A stretch of 50,564 bases of DNA, from NCBI GenBank assembly GCA_024684455.1, contig JAIKWU010000063.1, positions 1-50,564 on the forward strand, in the 5' to 3' direction. The DNA is from Bacteroidaceae bacterium (GTDB lineage: Bacteria; Bacteroidota; Bacteroidia; Bacteroidales; Bacteroidaceae). The position numbers were made by a program, and so were the translations under genes. Positions within the stretch are counted from its first letter, which is position 1, and each line of letters begins with the position of its first letter. This document shows, in pieces, positions 36,669 to 45,240 of this stretch. The notes under the pieces were generated by a model that saw only the letters and a program-made list of their open reading frames with translations, made no database searches and was not told the DNA's origin.

Positions 36669-37001
36669 TTGCGTAACAATGCAGCCATCTACCACTTTAC
36701 CGAGATGAATTGTTCTGGATACCCAGTCATCAAGCCATCGGCAGGCGAGTACCATACGGGTGATCTGGGTAACATAATTGATACAACAGAGTTCTACTAT
36801 CAGGATCAGACCGACCCGAACAATCCCAAGCCTGCCACCGAAGTAATTATCGGCGACGGTACAACTGCTATCCACGATATTGATGCCAATGTGGACACCA
36901 ATTACTCCAACGCTGAACGCTACAACCTCAGCGGTCAGCGCGTCGGAAATGACTATAAGGGCATTGTCATCGAAGGTGGCAAGAAGATGTTCGTCAAGTA
37001 A
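36669..37001 (+). pseudogene. C-terminal remnant of a secreted surface protein
   Basis: The open frame 36669-37001 (first ATG 36705, 98 residues) has no signal peptide. It ends in RYNLSGQRVGNDYKGIVIEG followed by GKKMFVK, the type of C-terminal tail found on large exported Prevotella proteins, and is preceded by a Pro/Thr/Asp-rich linker. A tail without an export signal or body suggests a 3' fragment left by deletion. A TATATTTG box at 36664-36671 could still drive transcription, so a small expressed protein cannot be excluded. Confidence 0.6.
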
Positions 37002-37034
37002 CACCGCGAATCATACGAATTCATACGAAAGAAG

Positions 37035-37063
37035 GGACTTCCGCACGTGTGGAAGTCCTTTTT
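37035..37063 (+). terminator. Terminator after surface-protein remnant
   Basis: GGACTTCC (37035-37042) and GGAAGTCC (37051-37058) around an 8-nt loop, then TTTTTG. Confidence 0.82.
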
Positions 37064-37171
37064 GTTTGTCACGATAGCATGAATGTCCCTCAAAAGTCCT
37101 TGTAAATCTTAAAATGAAAGAAGAATATACAGTTTTTTTGCCGATAATTTTTAATTTCAAAGGAAATGTCG

Positions 37172-37179
37172 TAACTTTG
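37172..37179 (+). promoter_or_regulatory. yceD-rpmF-fabH-era promoter -7 box
   Basis: TAACTTTG is a perfect -7 box. The -33 element is weak (TTTT at 37148-37151, 20-bp gap). The ATG at 37197 lies about 10 nt after the predicted start site. Confidence 0.62.
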
Positions 37180-37196
37180 CAAACCCTTAGTGCGCC

Positions 37197-37751
37197 ATGC
37201 GCGCTGTTCAGAGAGAAATGGAACGCCACCCACTGACAATTGACTTGCTTGACTCACGGCTCGAAGGCAGAGTGTTCGACTTCGAAATGAACGATGCCGA
37301 CTTTCAGAAGATCGACGGCCTCGTGACGAAGGGAACGATACATGCCAATGTCGTCTGCAAGAAGGCAGGACAGACAGCATACGTGTTCCAGATTCACTCC
37401 AAAGGCGAGGTGTGCGTGCCCTGCGACCGCTGTCTGGCCGATGTCGAATTGCGGATTGACACGACCGATGAACTGACGGTACGCCTGGGCGACACCTACG
37501 AAGACAACGGCGATGTCCTGACGGTGCCCGAGAAGGATGGCCTGCTCGACATCACGTTGCCTATATATGAATTTGTCGTCCTCTCCATGCCAATCAGGCG
37601 GATTCACGAACCTGGCAAGTGCGACAACGCCATGATGGAGGTATTCGACGACCATCAGGCCGCCCGAAGCGGTCGAGAGGGTGAAGAGGGCACGGATTCT
37701 GCACAAACCACCGACAGCAGGTGGGATGCACTCAAGCAAATCAAATTGTAA
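37197..37751 (+). CDS. yceD: YceD family protein (DUF177)
   Basis: 184 residues. The conserved cysteine cluster VCVPCDRCLADVEL at about 72-86 and the downstream DITLPIYEFVVLSMPIR segment identify the DUF177/YceD family. YceD is linked to 23S rRNA accumulation and nearly always precedes rpmF, as here (23-nt gap). An internal Met at residue 8 (MERHPLTIDLL) is an alternative start. Confidence 0.88.
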   Translation: MRAVQREMERHPLTIDLLDSRLEGRVFDFEMNDADFQKIDGLVTKGTIHANVVCKKAGQTAYVFQIHSKGEVCVPCDRCLADVELRIDTTDELTVRLGDTYEDNGDVLTVPEKDGLLDITLPIYEFVVLSMPIRRIHEPGKCDNAMMEVFDDHQAARSGREGEEGTDSAQTTDSRWDALKQIKL

Positions 37752-37774
37752 AAATAATTAAATCGTAAATCATT

Positions 37775-37960
37775 ATGGCACATCCGAAAAGAAGACAGTC
37801 AAAGACTCGTACTCGCAAGAGAAGAACTCACGACGGAGCCGTTGCTCCCACACTGGCCGTATGCCCCAACTGCGGCGAGTTCTATGTGTACCACACCGTA
37901 TGCCCATCTTGCGGCTACTACCGTGGTAAGGTTGCAATTGAGAAAGAAGCAGCAATCTAA
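37775..37960 (+). CDS. rpmF: 50S ribosomal protein L32
   Basis: 61 residues. The N-terminus MAHPKRRQSKTRTRKRRTHD is a typical L32 basic tail. The two CxxC pairs (CPNC and CPSC) form the zinc ribbon, so this is the zinc-binding (C+) form. It is placed between yceD and fabH; plsX, which often sits between rpmF and fabH in other bacteria, is absent. Confidence 0.97.
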   Translation: MAHPKRRQSKTRTRKRRTHDGAVAPTLAVCPNCGEFYVYHTVCPSCGYYRGKVAIEKEAAI

Positions 37961-38051
37961 ATCAATCATGTGAAATGTAAAATGGCAAGTGACAAAGTCG
38001 TTCCAAGGTTTTGGCATTTGACATTTTACATTTAATTTTACATTAAAAACC

Positions 38052-39068
38052 ATGGAAAAAATCAATGCCGTCGTCACTGGTGTAGGTGGATACGTTCCGA
38101 AGTATATTCTCGACAACGACGAAATGTCGCGCATCGTCGATACGACTGATGAATGGATCATGGAACGCATCGGCGTGAAGTCACGCCACGTTTTGAAGGA
38201 TGAAGAACGACAGGGAGCAGGTACCTCATACCTGATGACCAAGGCTGTTCAGAACCTGCTGGAAAAGACAAAGATTGATCCCGATACAATCGAAGGCGTC
38301 ATCTGCGCGACGACAACCCCCGACTACCTTTTTCCCTCGACAGCATCGCTCGTCATCGGCAACCTCGGCCTGAAGAACGCTTTCGGTTTCGACATGGAAG
38401 CAGCCTGCGCAGGATTCCTCTATGCCATGGAAGTCGGTGCAGGATTCATCTGCAGCGGCCGCAATAAACGCATCATCGTCTGCGGAGGCGACTTCCTCAC
38501 CTCCATTACCAACTATCAGGACCGCACCACCTGTCCGATCTTCGGTGACGGTGCAGGCTGTGTCCTGTTGGAAGGCACAACCGAGGAATACGGACTGCTC
38601 GACCGCTACATGCGCACCGACAGCCACTACGATCCGCTCCACATCGAAGTGTCAGGCTCTGCCGTCAGACCTACCGTTGAGAACATTGAAGCCCGTCGTC
38701 ACTTCCTCTATCAAGAAGGCCGTACCGTGTTCAAGTATGCCGTCACCAACATGTCGGACGCAGTCGAGATTATTGCCAAGCGCAACAATCTGACCAACGA
38801 CGACATTGCTTGGATTGTACCGCATCAGGCCAACGTACGCATTGAAACCGCTGTGGCACGTCGCATCAACGTGCCCGAGGAAAAGGTGATGATCAATATC
38901 GACCACATGGCCAACACCTCCGGTGGTACGCTGCCTCTCTGCCTCTGGGAGTACGAACCGAAACTGAAGAAGGGCGACAATCTCATCTTCACCGCTTTCG
39001 GTGCTGGCTTTACTTGGGGCGCCTCCTACATGAAGTGGGGCTACGACGGCAGCAAGTTCAGCAAGTAA
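38052..39068 (+). CDS. fabH: 3-oxoacyl-ACP synthase III (FabH)
   Basis: 338 residues. It condenses acetyl- or branched acyl-CoA with malonyl-ACP to begin fatty acid synthesis. The catalytic triad is visible: Cys119 in [12 protein letters not shown], His at about 258 in VPHQANVRI, and Asn at about 288 in [10 protein letters not shown]. Bacteroidetes make branched-chain fatty acids, so a branched starter is likely but not provable here. The gap to rpmF contains an imperfect inverted repeat with the core AAATGTAAAATG. Confidence 0.95.
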   Translation: MEKINAVVTGVGGYVPKYILDNDEMSRIVDTTDEWIMERIGVKSRHVLKDEERQGAGTSYLMTKAVQNLLEKTKIDPDTIEGVICATTTPDYLFPSTASLVIGNLGLKNAFGFDMEAACAGFLYAMEVGAGFICSGRNKRIIVCGGDFLTSITNYQDRTTCPIFGDGAGCVLLEGTTEEYGLLDRYMRTDSHYDPLHIEVSGSAVRPTVENIEARRHFLYQEGRTVFKYAVTNMSDAVEIIAKRNNLTNDDIAWIVPHQANVRIETAVARRINVPEEKVMINIDHMANTSGGTLPLCLWEYEPKLKKGDNLIFTAFGAGFTWGASYMKWGYDGSKFSK

Positions 39069-39073
39069 TTAAA

Positions 39074-39177
39074 CGCCCCCTCTTACTCCTTCATAAGAAG
39101 GAGGACTCTGTTCCAGTAGTAAAATGGATTTCTATTGGTTTTGAATCCTCCCTCTTATGAAGGAGTAAGTGGGGGAC
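39074..39177. repeat. Paired C-rich inverted repeats (35 nt each) between fabH and era
   Basis: 39074-39108 and 39143-39177 are inverted copies with few mismatches, sharing TTACTCCTTCATAAG in the middle, and each is itself partly palindromic. A T-rich tract (ACTTCTTTTTTCTTT) follows the right arm, so the structure could terminate fabH transcription, but it also reaches within 14 nt of the era start. Confidence 0.85.
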
Positions 39178-39190
39178 TTCTTTTTTCTTT

Positions 39191-40072
39191 ATGCACAAAT
39201 CTGGTTTTGTAAACATTGTCGGCAATCCCAACGTGGGTAAATCGACGCTGATGAACCTCTTTGTTGGCGAGCGCATCTCCATTGCAACCTTCAAAGCACA
39301 GACCACGCGCCATCGCATCATGGGCATCATCAACGACGAGGATGCCCAGATTGTGTTCAGCGACACGCCTGGTGTACTCAAGCCCAACTACAAGTTGCAG
39401 CAGTCGATGCTGGCATTCTCAGAGAGCGCACTGACCGATGCCGATGTGCTGCTCTACGTCACCGACCCTGTGGAGAAAGTTGATAAGAACAACGACTTCC
39501 TGCAGAAAGTGGCGAAGATGGACGTGCCCGTGCTTGTGCTCATCAACAAGATTGACCTCTCCAACGAGAAGGACATCACGTCGCTTGTCGAGCAGTGGCA
39601 CGAACTGCTGCCCAAAGCAGAGATTATTCCTGTCTCCGCCCTGGCAAAGTTCAACGTGCAGCCAGTTCTGAAGCGCATCAAGGAACTCCTGCCCGAGTCG
39701 CCGCCATATTTCGACAAGGACCAGTGGACTGACAAACCAGCCCGTTTCTTCGTCAGCGAAATCATTCGCGAGAAGATACTGCTCTACTACGACAAGGAGA
39801 TACCCTACAGCGTCGAGGTCGGCATCGAGTCGTTCAAGGAAGATGACACGCACATCCACATCAATGCCGTCATCTATGTCGAGCGCGACTCGCAGAAAGG
39901 CATCATCATCGGCCATCAGGGCAAGGCCCTCAAGAAGGTCATGACCGAGGCCCGCAAGTCGCTCGAACGCTTCTTCGGCAAGAGCATCTACCTCGAAACC
40001 TTCGTCAAAGTTGACAAAGACTGGCGCAATAGTGACAAGGAACTCAATCTCTTCGGCTACAATCCCGAATAA
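39191..40072 (+). CDS. era: GTPase Era
   Basis: 293 residues. GTPase domain motifs: G1 [14 protein letters not shown] (about 11-24), the switch region ISIATFKAQTTRHRI, G3 DTPGVL and G4 NKIDL. The C-terminal KH RNA-binding domain follows (VERDSQKGIIIGHQGKALKK). It binds 16S rRNA near the anti-Shine-Dalgarno end and checks 30S assembly. The start follows a repeat-rich 122-nt gap. Confidence 0.97.
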   Translation: MHKSGFVNIVGNPNVGKSTLMNLFVGERISIATFKAQTTRHRIMGIINDEDAQIVFSDTPGVLKPNYKLQQSMLAFSESALTDADVLLYVTDPVEKVDKNNDFLQKVAKMDVPVLVLINKIDLSNEKDITSLVEQWHELLPKAEIIPVSALAKFNVQPVLKRIKELLPESPPYFDKDQWTDKPARFFVSEIIREKILLYYDKEIPYSVEVGIESFKEDDTHIHINAVIYVERDSQKGIIIGHQGKALKKVMTEARKSLERFFGKSIYLETFVKVDKDWRNSDKELNLFGYNPE

Positions 40073-40165
40073 GTTTTGTTTGTCACGAATTGGAGAATGA
40101 GAGAATCAATCATGTGCCGGTTAGCCGAAATCATTCGCAAATTCTGAAATTCATGCTAAAAGCAA

Positions 40166-40597
40166 ATGGATATGAAACAGACATTTTTTACCATCCTGTT
40201 GTGCCTCCTTTGCAGCACGCAGCCAGTTCTGGCTCAGACACAGAACACCGACTATGAAAAGTATGTTGGCAAGATTGGCGAATATGCCATCACCATGTAC
40301 TTCAACCCGAACGCTTTCGAGCAGGATTCCTGCGGCTATTACATCTACAACGACCGTCCCAAAACCCATTTCCGCCTGAAAATCAAACACTACGAAGCCA
40401 AGATGCGCGAAGACGCAACGGGTATGCCCGTCGCATGGGGACATCATTACATCCTCGAAGAATATACGCCGAAGGGCAACCACACCGGCACTTTCGACGG
40501 CATTGCCATGCAGATGGGAGACACCTTCGACGGAATCTTCACCAACATGAAAGGCGAACGCTTTGATTTCCAACTCGTTCAGCAGTTCGAGAAGTAA
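40166..40597 (+). CDS. Small secreted protein of unknown function
   Basis: I do not recognise the family. 143 residues: a signal peptide (MDMKQTFFTILLCLLCSTQP through VLAQ; start could also be Met3) followed by about 120 residues with alternating beta strands (GEYAITMYFNPNAF, GYYIYNDRPKTHFRLKIKHY). There is no lipobox near the cleavage site and no catalytic motif. The compact beta content suggests a small periplasmic or secreted barrel. It follows era by 93 nt and is ended by a strong terminator. Confidence 0.72.
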   Translation: MDMKQTFFTILLCLLCSTQPVLAQTQNTDYEKYVGKIGEYAITMYFNPNAFEQDSCGYYIYNDRPKTHFRLKIKHYEAKMREDATGMPVAWGHHYILEEYTPKGNHTGTFDGIAMQMGDTFDGIFTNMKGERFDFQLVQQFEK

Positions 40598-40618
40598 TTA
40601 CCCGATCATCAAAGTCTT

Positions 40619-40657
40619 AGGAGTGATGCAATACCCGTTTTGCATCACTCCTTTTTT
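40619..40657 (+). terminator. Terminator after the era operon
   Basis: AGGAGTGATGCAA (40619-40631) and TTGCATCACTCCT (40640-40652) form a 13-bp stem with an 8-nt loop, then TTTTT. Confidence 0.9.
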
Positions 40658-40697
40658 GTGATAAATGACTGTTGCCACAATAATGTGGACTTTTGGT

Positions 40698-40771
40698 CTG
40701 TAGGGACGCCCCGTGGGGCGTCTCGATTGGTTTCATGTCCATCATGGACGCCCCACGGGTCGTCCCTACAG
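40698..40771. repeat. 25-bp inverted repeat (GTAGGGACGCCCCGTGGGGCG family)
   Basis: 40698-40722 and 40747-40771 are inverted copies with one mismatch, and each half carries an inner palindrome. Shorter outer arms ACTTTTGG (40689-40696) and CCAAAAGT (40803-40810) extend the symmetry. The gap 40598-41150 holds the era-operon terminator, this element, the dyad array at 40963-41040 and the der promoter, with no gene. Confidence 0.88.
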
Positions 40772-40962
40772 GCAATCTTTCCGCAAAATGAAGGTCTTGT
40801 GTCCAAAAGTGTATAAGTCGTTATGCCAACTGGAATCACTTCCATGGCTTGTCTGTTGGGGCATATCTTGTATATGCCTATTCACGCTCCTGGGCATTGA
40901 CAAGTAATGCCCCTACATGGAAAACATACCGTCATAAATCATCCCAAAATAAACCAAAAAAC

Positions 40963-41040
40963 GCACCGCAGTGCGCCGATAATTGCACTGTGGTGTGTCC
41001 AGACACACACTGCAGTGCGTAAAAAGTTGCACCGCAGTGC
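40963..41040. repeat. 22-bp-period dyad array 4 (GCACYGCRGTGC, 4 units)
   Basis: Units start at 40963, 40985, 41007 and 41029, exactly 22 bp apart: GCACCGCAGTGC, GCACTGTGGTGT, ACACTGCAGTGC, GCACCGCAGTGC. The 10-bp spacers are GCCGATAATT, GTCCAGACAC and GTAAAAAGTT. The dyad sequence is unrelated to the other arrays but the 12+10 geometry is identical. It ends 61 bp before the der -33 box. Confidence 0.93.
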
Positions 41041-41101
41041 ATTTTTTATCTTAAGTAACCACCGATTTTTCTGTGATTTTTCAGTAAAAAAAGCCGCTGG
41101 T

Positions 41102-41132
41102 TTTGCGGTCACGAAAAAATGTGTTATCTTTG
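41102..41132 (+). promoter_or_regulatory. der-lipoprotein-pfkA promoter
   Basis: TTTG (41102-41105), a 19-bp gap, and TATCTTTG (41125-41132). It fixes the der start at ATG 41151 and rules out the open-frame extension to 41103. Confidence 0.8.
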
Positions 41133-41150
41133 CAGAAAATACGAAAGATT

Positions 41151-42461
41151 ATGGCTTTAGTAGCAATTGTGGGACGCCCGAACGTGGGCAAATCAACGCT
41201 GTTCAATAGGTTGACACAGACGCGCCATGCGATTGTGAGCGACGAGGCGGGTACGACGCGTGACCGCCAGTATGGGCAGTGTGAGTGGGGCAACCGCCAG
41301 TTCTCCGTGGTCGATACGGGTGGCTGGGTTGTCAACAGTGACGACGTGTTTGAAGAGGAAATCCGTCGGCAGGTGAAGATTGCCATCGAGGAATGTGACG
41401 TCATCCTCTTCCTCGTTGATATACAGACAGGTGTGACGGACTTAGACGAAGCGGTGGCAGCCATTCTGCGCCGCTCGAAAGTGCCGACAATGCTGGTGTG
41501 CAACAAGGTCGATAGCAATGAGTTGCGCTATCAGTCGGCCGAGTTCTACTCGCTGGGCCTGGGCGACCCGTACTGCATCTCGTCGCTGACGGGCAGCGGA
41601 ACGGGTGACTTGCTCGATGACATCGTCAAGGCGTTGGGCACGGCTCTGCCTGAGCCTATTGTCGAGGACATTCCCCGCATTGCTGTGGTGGGACGCCCGA
41701 ATGCAGGCAAGTCGTCACTTATCAATTCATTTCTCAACGACGAGCGCAACGTGGTGACCGACATTGCTGGCACGACGCGCGACAGCATCTACACGAAGTA
41801 TGAGAAGTTCGGGTTCAACTTCTACTTGGTCGATACGGCGGGTATCCGCAAGAAGAACAAGGTGAGTGAGGACCTGGAATACTATTCGGTGATGCGTTCT
41901 ATTCGCGCCATTGAAAACTCGGACGTGTGTGTACTCATGGTCGATGGTACGCGTGGCATCGAGGGACAGGACGTCAACATCTTCCAGATTATTCAAAAGA
42001 ACCAGAAAGGCATGGTGGTCGTGGTCAACAAGTGGGACCTCGTCGAGGAAAAGTCGAACGAGGCCATCCGCCATTTCGAAAATGCCATCCGTGAACGCAT
42101 GGCCCCCTTCACCGACTTCGCCATCGTCTTTGCTTCGGCTGTGACGAAGCAGCGCATCTTCCGCATTCTGGAGGAGGTGCAGAAGGTTTATGACAATCGC
42201 ACGCACAAAGTGCCGACTTCCAAGTTCAACGAGACGATGTTGCCGATTATTGAGGCTACGCCACCGCCAAGTATCAAGGGTAAGTATATCAAGATTAAGT
42301 ACTGCACCCAGATACCTGGCACACGTGTGCCTTCGTTCGTGTTCTACGCCAACCTGCCTCAGTATGTGAAGGAACCGTACAAACGTTTCTTGGAGAACAA
42401 AATCCGCGAGCACTGGAACTTCACGGGTACGCCCATCAATGTGTATGTGCGTCAGAAATAA
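41151..42461 (+). CDS. der: Ribosome biogenesis GTPase Der (EngA)
   Basis: 436 residues with two tandem GTPase domains: [14 protein letters not shown] at about 8-21 and [14 protein letters not shown] at about 180-193. Each has its own DTGG/DTAG and NKxD motifs (CNKVDS, VNKWDL). A C-terminal KH-like domain ends the protein. It is required for 50S assembly. The start codon gives the typical [15 protein letters not shown]. The gene end overlaps the following lipoprotein start. Confidence 0.97.
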   Translation: MALVAIVGRPNVGKSTLFNRLTQTRHAIVSDEAGTTRDRQYGQCEWGNRQFSVVDTGGWVVNSDDVFEEEIRRQVKIAIEECDVILFLVDIQTGVTDLDEAVAAILRRSKVPTMLVCNKVDSNELRYQSAEFYSLGLGDPYCISSLTGSGTGDLLDDIVKALGTALPEPIVEDIPRIAVVGRPNAGKSSLINSFLNDERNVVTDIAGTTRDSIYTKYEKFGFNFYLVDTAGIRKKNKVSEDLEYYSVMRSIRAIENSDVCVLMVDGTRGIEGQDVNIFQIIQKNQKGMVVVVNKWDLVEEKSNEAIRHFENAIRERMAPFTDFAIVFASAVTKQRIFRILEEVQKVYDNRTHKVPTSKFNETMLPIIEATPPPSIKGKYIKIKYCTQIPGTRVPSFVFYANLPQYVKEPYKRFLENKIREHWNFTGTPINVYVRQK

Positions 42462-42873
42462 AGCCCCCCTCTATCTCCCCTCCTTAGGGGGAGGGCTCCT
42501 GTTCGTAACGCTTTGTCTTGTGCTTTGTTTCAGTTGCGCAAGAACCCCAGAGCAGCAGGTGGCACAGAGTTTGGAGAATGCGTTGAAGACCTTGTACGAA
42601 GGTGATGTGGATGAATACATGCAGACGCTCGACTTCGGTGTTCCACTTGATTCAGCCCACAATGGACTTTATTCAGAGGCCGTCCGCCAGCAACTCCTGC
42701 ATGAAGGGCATGAGCAGAAAGTGACGTCATGGCATGTGTCAGAGGTGAAATTCCAGAACGATACCCTTGCTACGGCTTTCTACACGCTCTATCTCGCCAG
42801 CGGCGACAGCCTCTGCAAAGGACAGAAGATGATTCGGACAGACGGTACTTGGAAACAGAGAATGAAGGATTAA
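42439..42873 (+). CDS. Lipoprotein of unknown function; signal peptide partly encoded by a C-rich repeat
   Basis: 144 residues from ATG 42439 (ATG 42445 also possible), overlapping the der stop by 23 nt. The signal peptide is [20 protein letters not shown] followed by VLCFSC, with a lipobox Cys at about 33. Its n- and early h-region ([13 protein letters not shown]) is encoded by the C-rich palindrome at 42462-42500. The mature part (about 110 residues) has [20 protein letters not shown] and [18 protein letters not shown] beta-strand segments, resembling small DUF4878-type lipoproteins, but I cannot confirm the family. It sits 5 nt before pfkA. Confidence 0.75.
   Translation: MCMCVRNKAPLYLPSLGGGLLFVTLCLVLCFSCARTPEQQVAQSLENALKTLYEGDVDEYMQTLDFGVPLDSAHNGLYSEAVRQQLLHEGHEQKVTSWHVSEVKFQNDTLATAFYTLYLASGDSLCKGQKMIRTDGTWKQRMKD
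42462..42500. repeat. C-rich palindrome inside the lipoprotein signal sequence
   Basis: CCCCCCTCTATCTCCCCTCC with TTAGGGGGAGGG forms an imperfect palindrome of the same family as those at 4133, 39074 and 48005. It begins immediately after the der stop codon and is read through as coding sequence. Confidence 0.82.
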
Positions 42874-42878
42874 GATAT

Positions 42879-43850
42879 ATGAAAACAATCGCATTCATGA
42901 CATCGGGCAACGACGCGCCAGGCATGAACAGTGCCATCCGTGCCGTCACACGTTCTGCCATCTATAACGGGCTGCGCGTCAAGGCAGTCTATCGTGGCTA
43001 CAAGGGCCTCATCGACGGCGACATCGTCGAGTTCCAGACACAGAACGTCAGCAACATCATCCAGCAGGGCGGCACGATTCTCAAGTCGTCGCCTAGTAAG
43101 GAATTCTTCTCCGCAGAAGGGCGCAAGAAAGCCTACGAGAACCTGCAGCGCGAGGAAGTCGATGCGTTGGTGGTCATTGGAGGCGACGGCACGATTCACG
43201 GTGCCCGCATCTTTGCACAGGAGTACGACCTGCCCTGCATCGCCATTCCCGCTACCATCGACAATAACCTTTGCGGCACCGACACGACCATCGGCTACGA
43301 CACCGCCCTCAACACCATCATGCAGTGTGTCGATAAGATTCGTGACACGGCTTCGTCGCACGAACGCCTCTTCTTCGTCGAAGTGTTGGGCGATGACGCG
43401 GGTTTCCTTGCACTCAACGGCGCCATTGCTTCAGGTTGCGAAGAGGCCGTCATCCCGACCGCTGAGACGAGCGGTGAACAACTCATCGGGAATGTGCTCA
43501 ATGGTTTTCGCAAGACCAAGTCGAGCAGCATCGTCCTCGTGGCAGCCAGTGAGGAATACGGCGGAGCCATTCAGTATGCTGACATCGTGAAGAAGCAACA
43601 TCCCGACCTCGATGTGCGCATTTCCATCCTCGGGCATCTGCAGCGTGGCGGCCACCCAACAGCCCACGACCGCATCATCGCCAGTCGCATGGGCAGTGCC
43701 GCCATCGAAGCCCTGCTCAAGGGGCTTCGCAACGTGATGATCGGCATCGATAATGACGAAATCGTCTATGTCCCCTTCTCGCGTGCGGTGAAAGAGAACC
43801 GCAAGATCGACCACGACCTGCTCGACATTCTCCACGATGTCTCCATCTGA
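42879..43850 (+). CDS. pfkA: ATP-dependent 6-phosphofructokinase
   Basis: 323 residues from ATG 42879 ([17 protein letters not shown]). It phosphorylates fructose-6-phosphate in glycolysis. [12 protein letters not shown] has Gly where PPi-dependent enzymes have Asp, indicating ATP use. The catalytic segment is [20 protein letters not shown]; the catalytic Asp of TID is present, but the second acid usually found in TIDND is Asn. It is the third gene of der-lipoprotein-pfkA, 5 nt after the lipoprotein. No classical terminator follows, and dyad array 3 occupies that place. Confidence 0.93.
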   Translation: MKTIAFMTSGNDAPGMNSAIRAVTRSAIYNGLRVKAVYRGYKGLIDGDIVEFQTQNVSNIIQQGGTILKSSPSKEFFSAEGRKKAYENLQREEVDALVVIGGDGTIHGARIFAQEYDLPCIAIPATIDNNLCGTDTTIGYDTALNTIMQCVDKIRDTASSHERLFFVEVLGDDAGFLALNGAIASGCEEAVIPTAETSGEQLIGNVLNGFRKTKSSSIVLVAASEEYGGAIQYADIVKKQHPDLDVRISILGHLQRGGHPTAHDRIIASRMGSAAIEALLKGLRNVMIGIDNDEIVYVPFSRAVKENRKIDHDLLDILHDVSI

Positions 43851-43879
43851 TTCGTATTTGCTTCACTAAAAAACTACCT

Positions 43880-43979
43880 ACAAGTGCTTGGCGAGATGAC
43901 GCCAAGCACTTGGCGTGTTTTTTCCAAGTGCTTGGCGTGATGACGCTAAGTGCTTGGCGTGTTTTTTCCAAGCACTTGG
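43880..43979. repeat. 22-bp-period dyad array 3 (CCAAG-NN-CTTGG, 5 units)
   Basis: Units start at 43880, 43902, 43924, 43946 and 43968, exactly 22 bp apart: ACAAGTGCTTGG, CCAAGCACTTGG, CCAAGTGCTTGG, CTAAGTGCTTGG, CCAAGCACTTGG. The spacers are CGAGATGACG, CGTGTTTTTT, CGTGATGACG and CGTGTTTTTT. In the second unit the arms extend to ACGCCAAG/CTTGGCGT followed by GTTTTTT, terminator-like for pfkA. It ends 28 bp before the serC -33 box. Confidence 0.95.
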
Positions 43980-44007
43980 AATTTATTCTGAAATTCGTTC
44001 TAAAATC

Positions 44008-44039
44008 TTTGCGCTTGTGAAATAAAAACCGTAACTTTG
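44008..44039 (+). promoter_or_regulatory. serC-serA promoter
   Basis: TTTG (44008-44011), a 20-bp gap, and TAACTTTG (44032-44039). Leader of about 38 nt to the ATG at 44084. Confidence 0.8.
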
Positions 44040-44083
44040 TACCGTCTTTTAGGATTATTCGTTCAATAGCATATTTTAAGGCA

Positions 44084-45151
44084 ATGAAAAAGTACAATTT
44101 TAATGCAGGGCCGTCGATACTCCCACGTGAGGTGATTGAGGCTACTGCACAGGCTTGTTTGGATTTTAACGGAAGCGGACTGTCGCTCATGGAGATTAGT
44201 CACCGCGCCAAGGACTTCCAGCCCGTGATGGACGAGGCAGTGGCTCTGATGAAGGAGCTGCTCGACATCCCCGAAGGTTATGCCGTCATTTTCCTCGGAG
44301 GCGGTGCCAGCCTGCAGTTCTGTCAGGTTCCTTACAACTTCCTGGAGAAGAAGGCCGCCTATCTGAACACAGGTGTGTGGGCAAAGAAGGCCATCAAGGA
44401 AGCCAAGTTGTTTGGCGAAGTCGTCGAGGTTGCCTCGTCTGCTGAATCGACTTACACGTTTATACCTAAGGGTTATACGGTTCCTGCCGATGCCGACTAT
44501 TTCCACATCACGACGAACAACACGATTTACGGTACTGAAATCCGCAAAGATCCGGACAGCCCCGTGCCCCTCGTTGCAGACATGTCGTCGGACATCCTGT
44601 CGCGCCCGATTGATGTGAGCAAGTACAACTGCATCTATGGCGGTGCTCAGAAGAACCTGTCGATGGCGGGTGTGACTTTTGTCATTGTCAAGGAAGATGC
44701 ACTAGGTAAGGTGAGCCGTCCTATCCCAACGATGCTCGACTATCGCACACACGTTGAGAAGGGTTCGATGTTCAACACACCGCCCGTTGTTCCCGTTTAT
44801 TGCGCCCTGCAGAACCTGAAGTGGGTGAAGAAGATGGGTGGTGTCGAGGCCATGGACCGTCGTGCCAACGAACGTGCCTGCATTCTCTACGACGAAATCG
44901 ACCGCAACAAGTTGTTCCGCGGAACCGTCGAGGCAGAGGACCGTTCGGTCATGAACATCTGTTTCGTGATGAAGGACGAATACAAGGACCTAGAAGCCGA
45001 CTTCATGAAGTTCGCCACCGACCACGGCATGGTAGGTGTGAAGGGTCACCGCTCAGTCGGCGGTTTCCGTGCATCATGCTACAACGCCATGAGTGTAGAG
45101 GGCGTGCAGGCATTGGTTGCTTGTATGCAAGAATTTGAAAGGGTTCATTGA
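44084..45151 (+). CDS. serC: Phosphoserine aminotransferase
   Basis: 355 residues, normal length. This PLP enzyme of serine and vitamin B6 synthesis begins [17 protein letters not shown]. The PLP-binding Lys is in [13 protein letters not shown], and the C-terminus has [17 protein letters not shown]. Its stop codon TGA lies inside the first unit of the downstream 7-bp tandem repeat, so the last residues (RVH) are partly repeat-encoded. It is normally paired with serA; here a foreign-looking gene separates them. Confidence 0.96.
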   Translation: MKKYNFNAGPSILPREVIEATAQACLDFNGSGLSLMEISHRAKDFQPVMDEAVALMKELLDIPEGYAVIFLGGGASLQFCQVPYNFLEKKAAYLNTGVWAKKAIKEAKLFGEVVEVASSAESTYTFIPKGYTVPADADYFHITTNNTIYGTEIRKDPDSPVPLVADMSSDILSRPIDVSKYNCIYGGAQKNLSMAGVTFVIVKEDALGKVSRPIPTMLDYRTHVEKGSMFNTPPVVPVYCALQNLKWVKKMGGVEAMDRRANERACILYDEIDRNKLFRGTVEAEDRSVMNICFVMKDEYKDLEADFMKFATDHGMVGVKGHRSVGGFRASCYNAMSVEGVQALVACMQEFERVH

Positions 45152-45240
45152 CCATTGAGCATTGACCATTGAGCATTGACCATTGAGCATTGACCATTGA
45201 CCATTGAGCATTGAGCATTGACCATTGAGCATTGACCATT
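45146..45240. repeat. 7-bp tandem repeat CATTGA(C/G), 13 units
   Basis: Thirteen contiguous heptamers run from 45146 to 45236, alternating mainly CATTGAC and CATTGAG, followed by CATT and then the ATG at 45241. The first unit contains the serC stop codon. The 17-mer ATTGACCATTGACCATT (45089+100 to 45205, that is 45189-45205) has a perfect inverted copy at 45599-45615. Confidence 0.93.

Noticed and set aside
41103..41150. Upstream start for Der
   Set aside because: It overlaps the -33 and -7 boxes; ATG 41151 gives the conserved N-terminus.
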